Positions 29,293-38,033 of a stretch of 64,000 nt of DNA are shown here, in pieces; position 1 is the stretch's first letter, and each line of letters begins with the position of its first letter. The translations under genes were made by a program, and so were the position numbers. The notes beneath the pieces were generated by a model. That model was given only the letters and a program-made list of their open reading frames with translations, was not told where the DNA came from and did not search any database. The DNA comes from Stutzerimonas stutzeri (GTDB taxonomy: Bacteria > Pseudomonadota > Gammaproteobacteria > Pseudomonadales > Pseudomonadaceae), in the NCBI RefSeq assembly GCF_013522825.1, contig NZ_JAAMQZ010000030.1, positions 1 through 64,000 on the forward strand, in the 5' to 3' direction.

Positions 29293-29949
29293 ATGGCACT
29301 AACCCGCGAACAAATGGCGCAGCGCGTCGCCCGTGAATTGCAGGACGGCTTTTACGTCAACCTCGGCATCGGCATCCCGACGCTGGTGGCCAACTACGTG
29401 CCCGACGGCATGGAAGTGATGCTTCAATCGGAGAACGGCCTGCTCGGCATGGGCGTTTTCCCCACCGAGGCAGAGCTCGACGCCGACATGATCAACGCCG
29501 GCAAGCAGACCGTCACCGCGCGCATTGGCGCTTCCATTTTCGACTCCGCCGAATCCTTCGCGATGATCCGCGGTGGCCACATCGACCTGACCGTGCTCGG
29601 CGCCTTCGAGGTGGATGTGAACGGCAACATCGCCTCATGGATGATCCCCGGCAAGCTGGTCAAGGGCATGGGCGGCGCGATGGACCTGGTGGCCGGCGCG
29701 GACAACATCATCGTGCTGATGACCCACGCCTCGAAGGACGGCGAATCCAAACTGCTATCCAAATGCACCCTGCCGCTGACCGGCGCCGGCTGCATCAAGC
29801 GTGTGCTGACCGATCTGGCCTATCTGGAAATCGAGGACGGCGCCTTCGTGCTCAAGGAGCGCGCACCAGGGGTGAGCATCGAGGAAATCGTCGCCAAGAC
29901 CGCCGGAAAACTGGTGGTCCCGGATGACGTACCGGAAATGTCCTTCTAA
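29293..29949 (+). CDS. dhcB: 3-oxoacid CoA-transferase subunit B (DhcB/AtoA type)
   Basis: A 218-residue beta subunit. Glu47 in QSENGLLGMG is the conserved catalytic glutamate of the SCOT family, and NLGIGIPTLVANYVP is the usual N-terminal signature. Partner of the preceding gene. The two differ clearly from PcaIJ in length and motif context, so this is a second CoA-transferase system in the same window with another substrate. Confidence 0.9.
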   Translation: MALTREQMAQRVARELQDGFYVNLGIGIPTLVANYVPDGMEVMLQSENGLLGMGVFPTEAELDADMINAGKQTVTARIGASIFDSAESFAMIRGGHIDLTVLGAFEVDVNGNIASWMIPGKLVKGMGGAMDLVAGADNIIVLMTHASKDGESKLLSKCTLPLTGAGCIKRVLTDLAYLEIEDGAFVLKERAPGVSIEEIVAKTAGKLVVPDDVPEMSF

Positions 29950-29983
29950 ACCCATTTGATCGGAATTTTCCCGGAGCACAACC

Positions 29984-31165
29984 ATGCAAGACGTCGTTAT
30001 CGTCGCCGCCACCCGTACTGCCATCGGCGCCTTTCAGGGGGCGCTGGCCAACATTTCCGCACCGGCGTTGGGCGCTGCCGTGATCAGGCGCCTGCTGGAG
30101 CAGACCGGCCTGAACCCCGCCGAAGTCGATGAAGTCATTCTCGGCCAGGTACTCACTGCCGGCGCGGGCCAGAACCCGGCACGACAGGCCTCGGTCAAAG
30201 CCGGCCTGCCGCATGCAGTGCCCTCCTTCACCCTGAACAAGGTCTGCGGCTCCGGCCTCAAGGCGCTGCACCTGGCGACCCAGGCGATTCGTTGCGGCGA
30301 TGCCGAGGTAATCATCGCCGGTGGCCAGGAGAACATGAGCCTGGCGCCCTACGTACTGCCCAAAGCCCGCACCGGGTTGCGCATGGGTCATGCCGAACTG
30401 GTCGACAGCATGATCAGCGACGGCCTCTGGGATGCCTTCAACGACTTCCACATGGGTATCACCGCCGAGAACCTGGTGGACAAGTACGGCATCAGCCGTG
30501 AAGCCCAGGATGCCTTCGCCGCAGCCTCGCAGCAGAAGGCCGTTGCCGCCATCGAGGCCGGTCGCTTCAAGGACGAGATCACTCCCATCGAAATCCCTCA
30601 GCGCAAAGGCGAGCCGCTGCGTTTCGACACCGATGAGCAGCCACGTGCCGGCACCACTGCCGAATCGCTGGCCAGGCTCAGGCCTGCCTTCAAGAAGGAC
30701 GGTTCGGTCACCGCCGGCAACGCCTCTTCGCTCAATGACGGTGCGGCGGCGGTGCTGCTGATGAGCGCGGACAAGGCCAGGGCGCTCGGGCTGCCGGTGC
30801 TGGCGCGCATCAAGGCCTACGCCAATGCCGGCGTAGACCCGGCGGTCATGGGCATTGCCCCCGTTTCGGCCACTCGCCGCTGCCTGGACAAAGCCGGTTG
30901 GACGCTGGATGAACTGGACCTGATCGAAGCCAACGAAGCCTTCGCCGCCCAGGCGCTGTCGGTCGGCCAGGAGCTGGGCTGGGACGCGGGCAAGGTCAAC
31001 GTCAACGGCGGCGCCATCGCCCTTGGCCATCCCATCGGTGCCTCCGGCTGCCGGATCCTGGTCAGCCTGCTGCACGAAATGATCCGCCGCGATGCGAAAA
31101 AGGGACTCGCGACCCTCTGCATCGGCGGCGGCCAGGGTGTGGCGCTGGCACTGGAACGGAGCTGA
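29984..31165 (+). CDS. atoB: Acetyl-CoA acetyltransferase
   Basis: This 393-residue thiolase has Cys88 in [15 protein letters not shown] with the active-site His, and Cys in LCIGGGQG near the C-terminus, the acetoacetyl-CoA thiolase pattern. It would cleave acetoacetyl-CoA made by the preceding transferase to two acetyl-CoA. It follows subunit B by 34 bp in one operon. Confidence 0.94.
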   Translation: MQDVVIVAATRTAIGAFQGALANISAPALGAAVIRRLLEQTGLNPAEVDEVILGQVLTAGAGQNPARQASVKAGLPHAVPSFTLNKVCGSGLKALHLATQAIRCGDAEVIIAGGQENMSLAPYVLPKARTGLRMGHAELVDSMISDGLWDAFNDFHMGITAENLVDKYGISREAQDAFAAASQQKAVAAIEAGRFKDEITPIEIPQRKGEPLRFDTDEQPRAGTTAESLARLRPAFKKDGSVTAGNASSLNDGAAAVLLMSADKARALGLPVLARIKAYANAGVDPAVMGIAPVSATRRCLDKAGWTLDELDLIEANEAFAAQALSVGQELGWDAGKVNVNGGAIALGHPIGASGCRILVSLLHEMIRRDAKKGLATLCIGGGQGVALALERS

Positions 31166-31285
31166 TTTTCAGCACGCCCCGTCACATTGAGCATCGTGCA
31201 AGCAACAACCAAGGGCTCGCTGCGCTGTGTCGTCATGGGCATGGCAGGCGATGCCTGACAAAAAGAATAAAGAAGGATTTCAACG

Positions 31286-32626
31286 ATGATTAACACCATT
31301 ACCGCCTTGAGCGTAAGGCTCGTCCAGCGTTACCTGCCCTCACCGTTCGTATTTGCGATTCTCCTCAGCCTGTTCGTGCTGGCCGCGAGCATGATGACGA
31401 CCGGCCAGGGCTTGCCTGCCATGGCCAGGCACTGGGGCACCGGCTTCTGGACGTTGCTGACCTTCGCCATGCAGATGTCACTGATTCTGGTCACCGGCCA
31501 TGCCCTGGCCAGCGCACCGGCCATCCACCGTCTGCTGGGCGGTCTGGCTCGAATAGCTCGCACGCCAGGTCGCGCCGTGGTCATGGTGACACTGGTCGCG
31601 CTGGCTGGCTCCTGGATCAACTGGGGCTTCGGTCTGGTGATCGGTGCCGTATTCGCCCGCGCCCTGGCGCGCGAGGTCAAGGGCGTCGACTACCCCTTGC
31701 TGGTGGCGGCGGCCTATTCGGGCTTCCTCATCTGGCATGGCGGCCTGTCCGGTTCGGTCCCGCTGTCGCTGGCCAGCGGCGGCGCCGACCTGGAGCGCAT
31801 GACCGGCGGGGTCATCACCTCCGCCATTGGCGTCGGCGATACCCTGTTCACGCCCCTCAATCTGACCATCATTGCCCTGCTGGTCATCGGCCTGCCGCTG
31901 CTCAACTGGGCCATGCACCCCAAGCAGCCAAAAGTCGCCGACCCGGCCCTGCTGGTCGACCCGGTACACGAACCGCTGCCACACGAAACCATCGCACAGC
32001 GCCTGGATGACAGCAAAATACTGAACCTGATCATCGTTGCCCTGGGCGCCGTTTACTTCATCTACTATTTCGCCGAGAACGGTTTTGCGCTGACGCTGAA
32101 CATCGTCATCGGCCTGTTCCTGTTCATAGGCCTGGCGCTGCATGGTTCCCCGGAGCGCTACATGCGTGCGGTGCAGGACGGCATCGGCGGCATCAGCGGC
32201 ATCGTCATCCAGTTCCCCTTCTACGCCGGGATCATGGGCATGATGGTCGGCGCCAATGCCGACGGCCTGTCGCTGGGCAAACAGATCACCGACACCTTCA
32301 TCGCCTGGTCGACGGTCGATACCTTCCCCATGCTGGCCTTCCTCAGTGCCGGCCTGGTCAACGTCTTCGTGCCGTCCGGTGGTGGCCAATGGGCGGTGCA
32401 AGGCCCGATCATGCTGCCGGCTGGCGAAGCCCTGGGCGTGGCTCCGGCGGTCACGGCCATGGCGATTGCCTGGGGCGATGCCTGGACCAACATGATCCAG
32501 CCGTTCTGGGCGCTGCCGATTCTGGCTATCGTCGGCCTCGGCGCACGCGACATCATGGGTTACTGCCTGTTGATCCTGGTGTACTCGGGCGTGGTCATTT
32601 CCGGCTGTTTCTATTTCCTCACCTAA
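31286..32626 (+). CDS. Short-chain fatty acid / 3-oxoacid permease (AtoE family)
   Basis: A 446-residue protein with about eleven or twelve membrane segments, related to AtoE. The family regions WINWGFGLVIGAVFARALAR and NVFVPSGGGQWAVQGPIML are present. It probably imports acetoacetate, 3-hydroxybutyrate or butyrate for the transferase and thiolase upstream. AAGAATAA is followed by AGAAGG before the start, again an A-rich Crc-like motif. It is the last gene of the unit, followed by a terminator. Confidence 0.92.
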   Translation: MINTITALSVRLVQRYLPSPFVFAILLSLFVLAASMMTTGQGLPAMARHWGTGFWTLLTFAMQMSLILVTGHALASAPAIHRLLGGLARIARTPGRAVVMVTLVALAGSWINWGFGLVIGAVFARALAREVKGVDYPLLVAAAYSGFLIWHGGLSGSVPLSLASGGADLERMTGGVITSAIGVGDTLFTPLNLTIIALLVIGLPLLNWAMHPKQPKVADPALLVDPVHEPLPHETIAQRLDDSKILNLIIVALGAVYFIYYFAENGFALTLNIVIGLFLFIGLALHGSPERYMRAVQDGIGGISGIVIQFPFYAGIMGMMVGANADGLSLGKQITDTFIAWSTVDTFPMLAFLSAGLVNVFVPSGGGQWAVQGPIMLPAGEALGVAPAVTAMAIAWGDAWTNMIQPFWALPILAIVGLGARDIMGYCLLILVYSGVVISGCFYFLT

Positions 32627-32661
32627 AAACCGACATAAGACATCGCGCTTCGGTTACTGAC

Positions 32662-32692
32662 GAAACCCCGCTCATGCGGGGTTTCTTTTTTC
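32662..32692 (+). terminator. Rho-independent terminator after the AtoE-like gene
   Basis: GAAACCCCGC and GCGGGGTTTC form a ten-base stem with a four-base loop, followed by TTTTTT. It closes the CoA-transferase operon. Confidence 0.93.
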
Positions 32693-32928
32693 CAGCTATC
32701 GCAATTGGTTCCCCGCGCGGACGACGAGCGGCACAAATTTTTCGTTACAGACAGTGTCGCAGTTAACGGACTGGGATCTGATTCCGTAGTAGCGACAAGG
32801 AACGAGGCCTGGCTGCAACGCGACATTTCGTTGCGTGCAATGGGAGGGGCGAGCATTCGGCAATGGATGCTCGCAAGCAGCCGCCGTCTCGACAGGGACG
32901 GCATTGAAGACTCGCAAAGGAAAGACCG
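32693..32928 (+). promoter_or_regulatory. Leader region of the acylation operon with two hairpins
   Basis: The 236 bp before the MBOAT gene hold no convincing gene. Two inverted repeats stand out: TGCAACG...CGTTGC(G)TGCA around 32813-32839, and GCGAGCAT paired with ATGCTCGC at 32849-32874 with a ten-base loop. They lie 55-115 bases before the start codon and could form a 5' leader structure or a regulator site. No consensus promoter was clear to me. Confidence 0.4.
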
Positions 32929-34467
32929 ATGCTCTTCAACTCCATGGTGTTCATCGCCGGCTTTCTGCCGGTGGTTCTTCTTGGCTTTATCCTGCTTGCA
33001 GGGACTGGCAGGCAACGTTCTGCCGCCATCTGGCTGACGCTGGCGTCGCTGGTGTTCTACGGCTGGTGGAACCCCATCTATGTGCCACTGCTGATCGGCA
33101 GCATGGTGACAAACTACCTGATCGGCGGATGCCTGAGGCGCAGGCCATCGCGGACGCTGCTGGTGCTCGGCGTCGGGGCCAACGTGGCGCTGCTCGGCTA
33201 CTACAAGTACACCGGCTTCCTGTTCGGCACACTCGACGAGGCCTTTGGCCTGGGCTGGTCGGTGGGCGATATCATCCTGCCGCTGGCGATCTCCTTCTTC
33301 ACCTTCCAGCAGATCGCCTATCTGGTGGACGCCCATGACGGCGAAGTGAGCGAACATGATTTCGTCAATTACTGCCTGTTCATCAGCTTCTTCCCGCAAC
33401 TGATCGCCGGCCCGATCACCCATCACGGCGAGATGCTCAAACAATTCAAGGACCACAGCACCTTTCGTCCGCGGCTGGACAATATCTCTCTGGGCCTGAC
33501 GATATTCGTGCTCGGCCTGTTCAAGAAGGTGATCATCGCCGACCCGCTGGGCGCCCAGGCCTCGCCGATCTTCGCGGTCGCTGCCGACGGCAGCGTTCCG
33601 GCGCTTTACGACGCCTGGTTCGGCGCGCTCGCCTATACGCTGCAGATCTACTTCGACTTCTCCGGCTACAGCGATATGGCCATAGGCCTGGGGCTGCTGT
33701 TCGGGCTGCGTCTGCCGGTGAACTTCAACAGCCCGTTCAAGGCGCACAACCTCATCGATTACTGGTCACGCTGGCACATGACGCTGACGCGCTTTCTCAC
33801 GGCCTATATCTACAACCCCATCGTCATGCGCATCACCCGTTCACGCATGGCGGCGGGCAAACCACTGCCTCGCCGGGGGAAGATGAGCCTGGGCACCTTA
33901 GTCGTCCTGGTAGCCTACCCCACCGTGCTGACCATGTTCATCTCCGGCATCTGGCATGGCGCAGGCTGGCAGTTCGTGGTGTTCGGCCTGCTGCATGGCT
34001 TCTACCTGGTGGTCGCCCATGGCTTCCGGGCCTGGAAGGCGCGCCGGGGCCTGCCGCTCGACAGCGACAAGCGCCTGCATCATTGCACCGCCGTGCTGCT
34101 GACCTTCCTCTGCGTGGTCGTGGCGATGGTGTTCTTCCGTGCCGAAAGCGTCCCGGCGGCGCTGGCGATGCTGTCAGGCATGCTCGGCCTGAGCGAGCTG
34201 AGCACCAAGTTCGACAAGTCGGACTACCTCACCCTGGCACTGCTGCTCGCCTTCGTCTGGCTGATGCCCAACGTGCAGCAATGGATGGCGCGTTTCCGCA
34301 CCGCCCTGGATGCGCAGCCACGCGAAAGCTGGCTGCTGCGCTGGCTTCCCGTCGCTTCGTGGAGCCCGACACCGGTCATCGGCGTGGCCATCGGCGTACT
34401 GGGCTTCTTCGCTCTCGCCGTGGCTTTCTCCGTGGCGCCTACCGAGTTTCTCTACTTCCAGTTCTGA
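32929..34467 (+). CDS. MBOAT-family membrane O-acyltransferase (AlgI/DltB-like)
   Basis: A 512-residue polytopic membrane protein with about eleven hydrophobic segments, starting MLFNSMVFIAGFLPVVLLGF as AlgI-type MBOATs do. It carries the family segments YYKYTGFL, QQIAYLVD, and the signature IDYWSRWHMTLTRFL around residue 280. The catalytic His is probably His343 in SGIWHGAGW. AlgI and DltB hand acyl groups across the inner membrane to a periplasmic acceptor. It lies 21 bp before the FkbH-like gene, so it is the first gene of a four-gene operon. The acyl donor is inferred to be the carrier protein two genes downstream. Confidence 0.92.
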   Translation: MLFNSMVFIAGFLPVVLLGFILLAGTGRQRSAAIWLTLASLVFYGWWNPIYVPLLIGSMVTNYLIGGCLRRRPSRTLLVLGVGANVALLGYYKYTGFLFGTLDEAFGLGWSVGDIILPLAISFFTFQQIAYLVDAHDGEVSEHDFVNYCLFISFFPQLIAGPITHHGEMLKQFKDHSTFRPRLDNISLGLTIFVLGLFKKVIIADPLGAQASPIFAVAADGSVPALYDAWFGALAYTLQIYFDFSGYSDMAIGLGLLFGLRLPVNFNSPFKAHNLIDYWSRWHMTLTRFLTAYIYNPIVMRITRSRMAAGKPLPRRGKMSLGTLVVLVAYPTVLTMFISGIWHGAGWQFVVFGLLHGFYLVVAHGFRAWKARRGLPLDSDKRLHHCTAVLLTFLCVVVAMVFFRAESVPAALAMLSGMLGLSELSTKFDKSDYLTLALLLAFVWLMPNVQQWMARFRTALDAQPRESWLLRWLPVASWSPTPVIGVAIGVLGFFALAVAFSVAPTEFLYFQF

Positions 34468-34488
34468 CGCAAAAGGAGCGAATGGCTA

Positions 34489-36408
34489 ATGGATCAGCTT
34501 CTCTGGCTAGCCGAACATCCAGACCTGAGCGCCGCTATCGGCGAAGCCAAGCGCGAGCCCGACCCGCTCGCACGACTCGCAGCGGCCACACGGCTCGCAG
34601 GCTATCGACGGGACTTCACCCTGACCACCCGCCTGGACCGGCTGGCAAGCGAAGGCTTGCAGGCGGTGGCCAACGGCGGAGCATCCGCTTCAGGCTTGCG
34701 GCCTCTGCGTATCGCGCTGCTCGCCTCGCATACGGTGGATCACCTGGTGCCGGCGATTCGCGTCGCCGGCTTGCAGCGGCGCTTGGCGCTCTCGGTGCAT
34801 GTCGCGCCCTATGGCATGTACCGCCAGGCACTGCTGATGGACGACCCGGCGCTGACGAGCTTCGCTCCGCAACTGATCGTCCTGGCGCTGGATGTCCGCG
34901 ACGCGCCCCTGCAACTGCCGCTGGAGGCCTCGCCGGAGGATGTGGATGCAGCCGTGACCGAGCGTGTCGACGAGCTGCGCCTGCTCTGGCGTCGCGCCCG
35001 TGAACGCTTCGCCGCCCAGGTGGTACAGCAAACCCTGGTGCCCGCCGATCCAGCCATCTTCGGCTCGTTCGAGGCACTGGTGCCTGCGGCACCTTATGCA
35101 GTGATCGATCGCTTGAATGCAGCCATCCGCAGCGCCGCCCGGGAAGACGGCGTGCTGCTGATGGATCTCGCCTGGGAAGCGGCGCGCGGCAGCTACGGCG
35201 ACGGCCTGGCCGAACCGCTGCGCTGGCACCAGGCCAAGCAGCTGGTGAGCCCGAACCTGGCGCCCTTGTATGGCGACCAGTTGGCACGCATCGCCGCCGC
35301 CAGCGCCGGCCTGTCGCGCAAATGCCTGGTGCTGGATCTGGACAACACGCTGTGGGGCGGGGTGATCGGTGACGATGGCCTCGATGGCATTCACCTGGGC
35401 CAGGGCTCGCCCAGCGGCGAAGCCTTCCTTGCCTTCCAGCGCTACGCGGCGCTGCTGGCGCGGCGCGGGATCATCCTCGCGGTGTGCAGCAAGAACGACC
35501 TGAGCATCGCTGAGGCGGCGTTCAGCCATCCTGAAATGGCGCTCAAACGCAGCGACATCGCCGCCTTCGTCGCCAACTGGGAAGACAAGGCCGGCAACCT
35601 GCGGCGCATCGCCTCGATGCTGGATATCGGCCTGGACAGCCTGGTCTTCGTCGATGACAACCCGGCCGAGCGCGATATTGTGCGGCGCGAGCTACCAGAG
35701 GTGGCGGTGCCGGAATTGCCCGAAGACGTAGCCGACTACCCGGCACGTGTCGCCGCAGCCGGCTATTTCGAAGCGGTGTCCTTTACTACGGACGACACCA
35801 CGCGCGGGCGCAATTATGCGCTGAACGCCGAGCGCAAGGCCGCCATGAGCCAGGCCACCGACATGGAAGGCTACCTGCGCGGGCTGCAGATGGTGCTGCA
35901 CGCCACGCCCATCGGTGCCGCCGAACTTGTCCGCAGCACCCAGCTGATCAACAAGACCAATCAGTTCAACCTCACCACACGTCGCTACAGCGAGGCGGAG
36001 GTCGAACGCATCGCCGGCGACCCGCGCTCGGTCGCATTGGCGATCCGCATGACCGACAAGTTCGGCGACAACGGTCTGATCAGCGTGGTGCTGGCCCGAC
36101 CGGACGCGACCGTCGCCGACGACGAGCTGCTGATCGACAGCTGGCTGATGAGCTGTCGCGTGCTGGGCCGGCAGGTCGAAGAAGCCGTCCTCGACGTGCT
36201 CGCCAAGGCGGCCAGCACTGCGGGCTACGGTGCATTGATCGGCGAATACCGGCCCACCGAACGCAACGCCATGGTCGCCGAACACTATCCACGGCTGGGC
36301 TTCGTCCAGCATCCGGCGCCCGTCGAGGCCGTCAGCGAAGCGACCTTCTGGCGCTACGCCCTCGGTTCCAACCGCTCCCCCCGCCACTTCATCGAGGTAA
36401 AGGCATGA
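34489..36408 (+). CDS. FkbH-like HAD-IIIC enzyme (acyl loading of carrier protein)
   Basis: A 639-residue protein with an N-terminal SGNH/GDSL-like region of about 270 residues, a HAD domain (DLDNT with Asp283 and Asp285, SKND, FVDDNPAER) and a C-terminal GNAT-like region of about 150 residues containing NQFNLTTRR and SCRVLGRQVEEAVL, both found in FkbH relatives. FkbH enzymes take 1,3-bisphosphoglycerate, dephosphorylate it and load the glyceryl unit on a carrier protein. It overlaps the carrier gene by four bases (ATGA), which supports a direct partnership. The actual acyl group is not known. Confidence 0.9.
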   Translation: MDQLLWLAEHPDLSAAIGEAKREPDPLARLAAATRLAGYRRDFTLTTRLDRLASEGLQAVANGGASASGLRPLRIALLASHTVDHLVPAIRVAGLQRRLALSVHVAPYGMYRQALLMDDPALTSFAPQLIVLALDVRDAPLQLPLEASPEDVDAAVTERVDELRLLWRRARERFAAQVVQQTLVPADPAIFGSFEALVPAAPYAVIDRLNAAIRSAAREDGVLLMDLAWEAARGSYGDGLAEPLRWHQAKQLVSPNLAPLYGDQLARIAAASAGLSRKCLVLDLDNTLWGGVIGDDGLDGIHLGQGSPSGEAFLAFQRYAALLARRGIILAVCSKNDLSIAEAAFSHPEMALKRSDIAAFVANWEDKAGNLRRIASMLDIGLDSLVFVDDNPAERDIVRRELPEVAVPELPEDVADYPARVAAAGYFEAVSFTTDDTTRGRNYALNAERKAAMSQATDMEGYLRGLQMVLHATPIGAAELVRSTQLINKTNQFNLTTRRYSEAEVERIAGDPRSVALAIRMTDKFGDNGLISVVLARPDATVADDELLIDSWLMSCRVLGRQVEEAVLDVLAKAASTAGYGALIGEYRPTERNAMVAEHYPRLGFVQHPAPVEAVSEATFWRYALGSNRSPRHFIEVKA

Positions 36409-36653
36409 CCGAAGCAGACGTAATCGAGGCACTCACCCCGGTCTTTCACGACGTGTTCGACGACGACAGCATCGTGCTGACCCCGGAAATGACCGCCAAT
36501 GACATCGAGGGCTGGGACAGCCAGACCCACGTGATGCTCACGGTCGCCGCCGAACAGCGCTTCGGCATCAAGTTCCGCACCGCGGAGCTGGAATCGCTGC
36601 GCAACGTCGGTCACTTCGCCCAGGTCATCAGCGCCAGACTCGCAGGAAGGTAG
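36405..36653 (+). CDS. Acyl carrier protein of the acylation operon
   Basis: An 82-residue acidic helical protein. Ser39 in GWDSQTHV is the phosphopantetheine attachment site; the usual DSL motif is DSQ here, as in FkbH-associated carriers. The start overlaps the FkbH-like stop, and the next gene begins three bases after its stop. It would carry the C3 acyl unit between the loading enzyme and the MBOAT protein, like DltC does for D-alanine. Confidence 0.92.
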   Translation: MTEADVIEALTPVFHDVFDDDSIVLTPEMTANDIEGWDSQTHVMLTVAAEQRFGIKFRTAELESLRNVGHFAQVISARLAGR

Positions 36654-36656
36654 ACC

Positions 36657-37730
36657 ATGCCCTACACCGCCGAAGCATCCGGGTCCGGCAACACCGGCGA
36701 GCAAGCGGCAGCCAGCGCACCGGACCGGGTCCGCACGCGCTATCTGCTGTCCGTGGTTGCCGGTCTGCTCAGCGCACTGGGGCTGTTCTGCCTGACGCTG
36801 TTCGGCCTGGAGCGAACCGGCAACCTGCCGCCACCGGCGTTCTCCAACAATCTCTGTGTCGACGAGAAACTCAACTTCCTGCGAGGCAACCCGATTGACT
36901 CGCCCAATCTTCTGGTCATCGGCTCATCGGTGGCCTGGCGGCATGTGGATGGCAACGCCCTGGTCCAGGCCATGCCCCGCCTGCGGCCCATGAACGGCGC
37001 TTTCTGCGGGCTGTTCGCCAATCAGTCGACCTATGTTGGCCACTGGCTGCTCGACCGCGAGCCGAGCATTCGCAGCGTCGTGATGATCGCCAATCCACAG
37101 GATTTCGCCGGCTGCTGGAAGGCTCCGACAGCGGTATTCAACCGCGAGCATGTCAGCCCTTATGTGTACGAGGGCGCATCGCACTGGGGCTACTACATGC
37201 GCTATTTCGCACCCGCCTCCCTCGCCCGCAACGCCCTGACCGTAAAGGCGCAGCGCGCCGGTCAGATCGAATGGGACCCGCTGGTGTTCAATCGCTTCGG
37301 CGACGGCCCGTTGCGGACCGACAACACCCGCCACCTGATGTATGGCCGCCCGGATGCGCTGGACCGCAACTGCTTCGATGCGCTGCTGGAAATGAGCGCA
37401 CGACTGCAACACGAAGGCCGCACGCTGATGGTCGTTTCCACCCCGCTGCACCCTGAGTGGAAAGAAAAGTACGACCCGGACGGCGCCTTCCTTGCCGATT
37501 TCGACAGGCGTATCGCCGGTGCCCTGGCCACGACTGGCGGCACCTACTGGAACGCCGACAAGGACTGGAACACGCCGGAGAATGCCTTCGTCGATGCGGT
37601 ACATCTACGCTGGTCAGCCGCACAGGAATTCACCAAGGCACTGGCCGAACAGTTGCGTAAAAGCGCGCCCGGTCCGACTGCTGCAGCCCTGCACAGATCC
37701 TCCGCTGAACGGCGATTGCCGGCGCTTTGA
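36657..37730 (+). CDS. Membrane-anchored SGNH-like protein (DltD/AlgJ role)
   Basis: This 357-residue protein has one N-terminal membrane segment (about residues 29-51), and the rest is predicted periplasmic. LLVIGSSVAWRH with Ser90 or Ser91 resembles SGNH block I, and DAVHLRWSA near residue 320 carries the Asp-x-x-His of block V. AlgJ, AlgX and DltD take this place in other MBOAT pathways, transferring the acyl group to its final acceptor. It is directly downstream of the carrier protein and ends the operon. Sequence identity to named families cannot be judged here. Confidence 0.82.
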   Translation: MPYTAEASGSGNTGEQAAASAPDRVRTRYLLSVVAGLLSALGLFCLTLFGLERTGNLPPPAFSNNLCVDEKLNFLRGNPIDSPNLLVIGSSVAWRHVDGNALVQAMPRLRPMNGAFCGLFANQSTYVGHWLLDREPSIRSVVMIANPQDFAGCWKAPTAVFNREHVSPYVYEGASHWGYYMRYFAPASLARNALTVKAQRAGQIEWDPLVFNRFGDGPLRTDNTRHLMYGRPDALDRNCFDALLEMSARLQHEGRTLMVVSTPLHPEWKEKYDPDGAFLADFDRRIAGALATTGGTYWNADKDWNTPENAFVDAVHLRWSAAQEFTKALAEQLRKSAPGPTAAALHRSSAERRLPAL

Positions 37731-37793
37731 CGCCGTGCTATCTAAGTGACTGTATTCCGTCATATCTCGCAACAGTTCCAGGGAAGAAATCAA

Positions 37794-38009
37794 ATGGACA
37801 CTACAAAGACTGCAGTTACTGGGGCCGAGCGATGGGGAGTCGTCTACCCATACGGCAGCGTACTGGCGATATTCGAAAACGAGCAGGAGGCCTTGTCCGA
37901 AGCGAACTGCTTCGGCGGCGCAGTGGTTCGGATAGTGCAGGATGTCTGGAATGCGGTGAGTGCCGGCAGCGAAACAGGCGCCAGCACGCAAGAGCTGGCG
38001 ACCTCTTGA
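37794..38009 (+). CDS. Small protein of unknown function (71 aa)
   Basis: The frame begins MDTTKTAVTGAERWGVVYPY. GGGAAG lies nine bases before the ATG at 37794, and an earlier GTG at 37746 is less likely. The product is soluble and mildly acidic with no membrane segment. I do not recognise a family. It sits between the acylation operon and a convergent oxidoreductase gene. Confidence 0.6.
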   Translation: MDTTKTAVTGAERWGVVYPYGSVLAIFENEQEALSEANCFGGAVVRIVQDVWNAVSAGSETGASTQELATS

Positions 38010-38033
38010 TTCCGTAGATGCTCAGGCAGGCAC

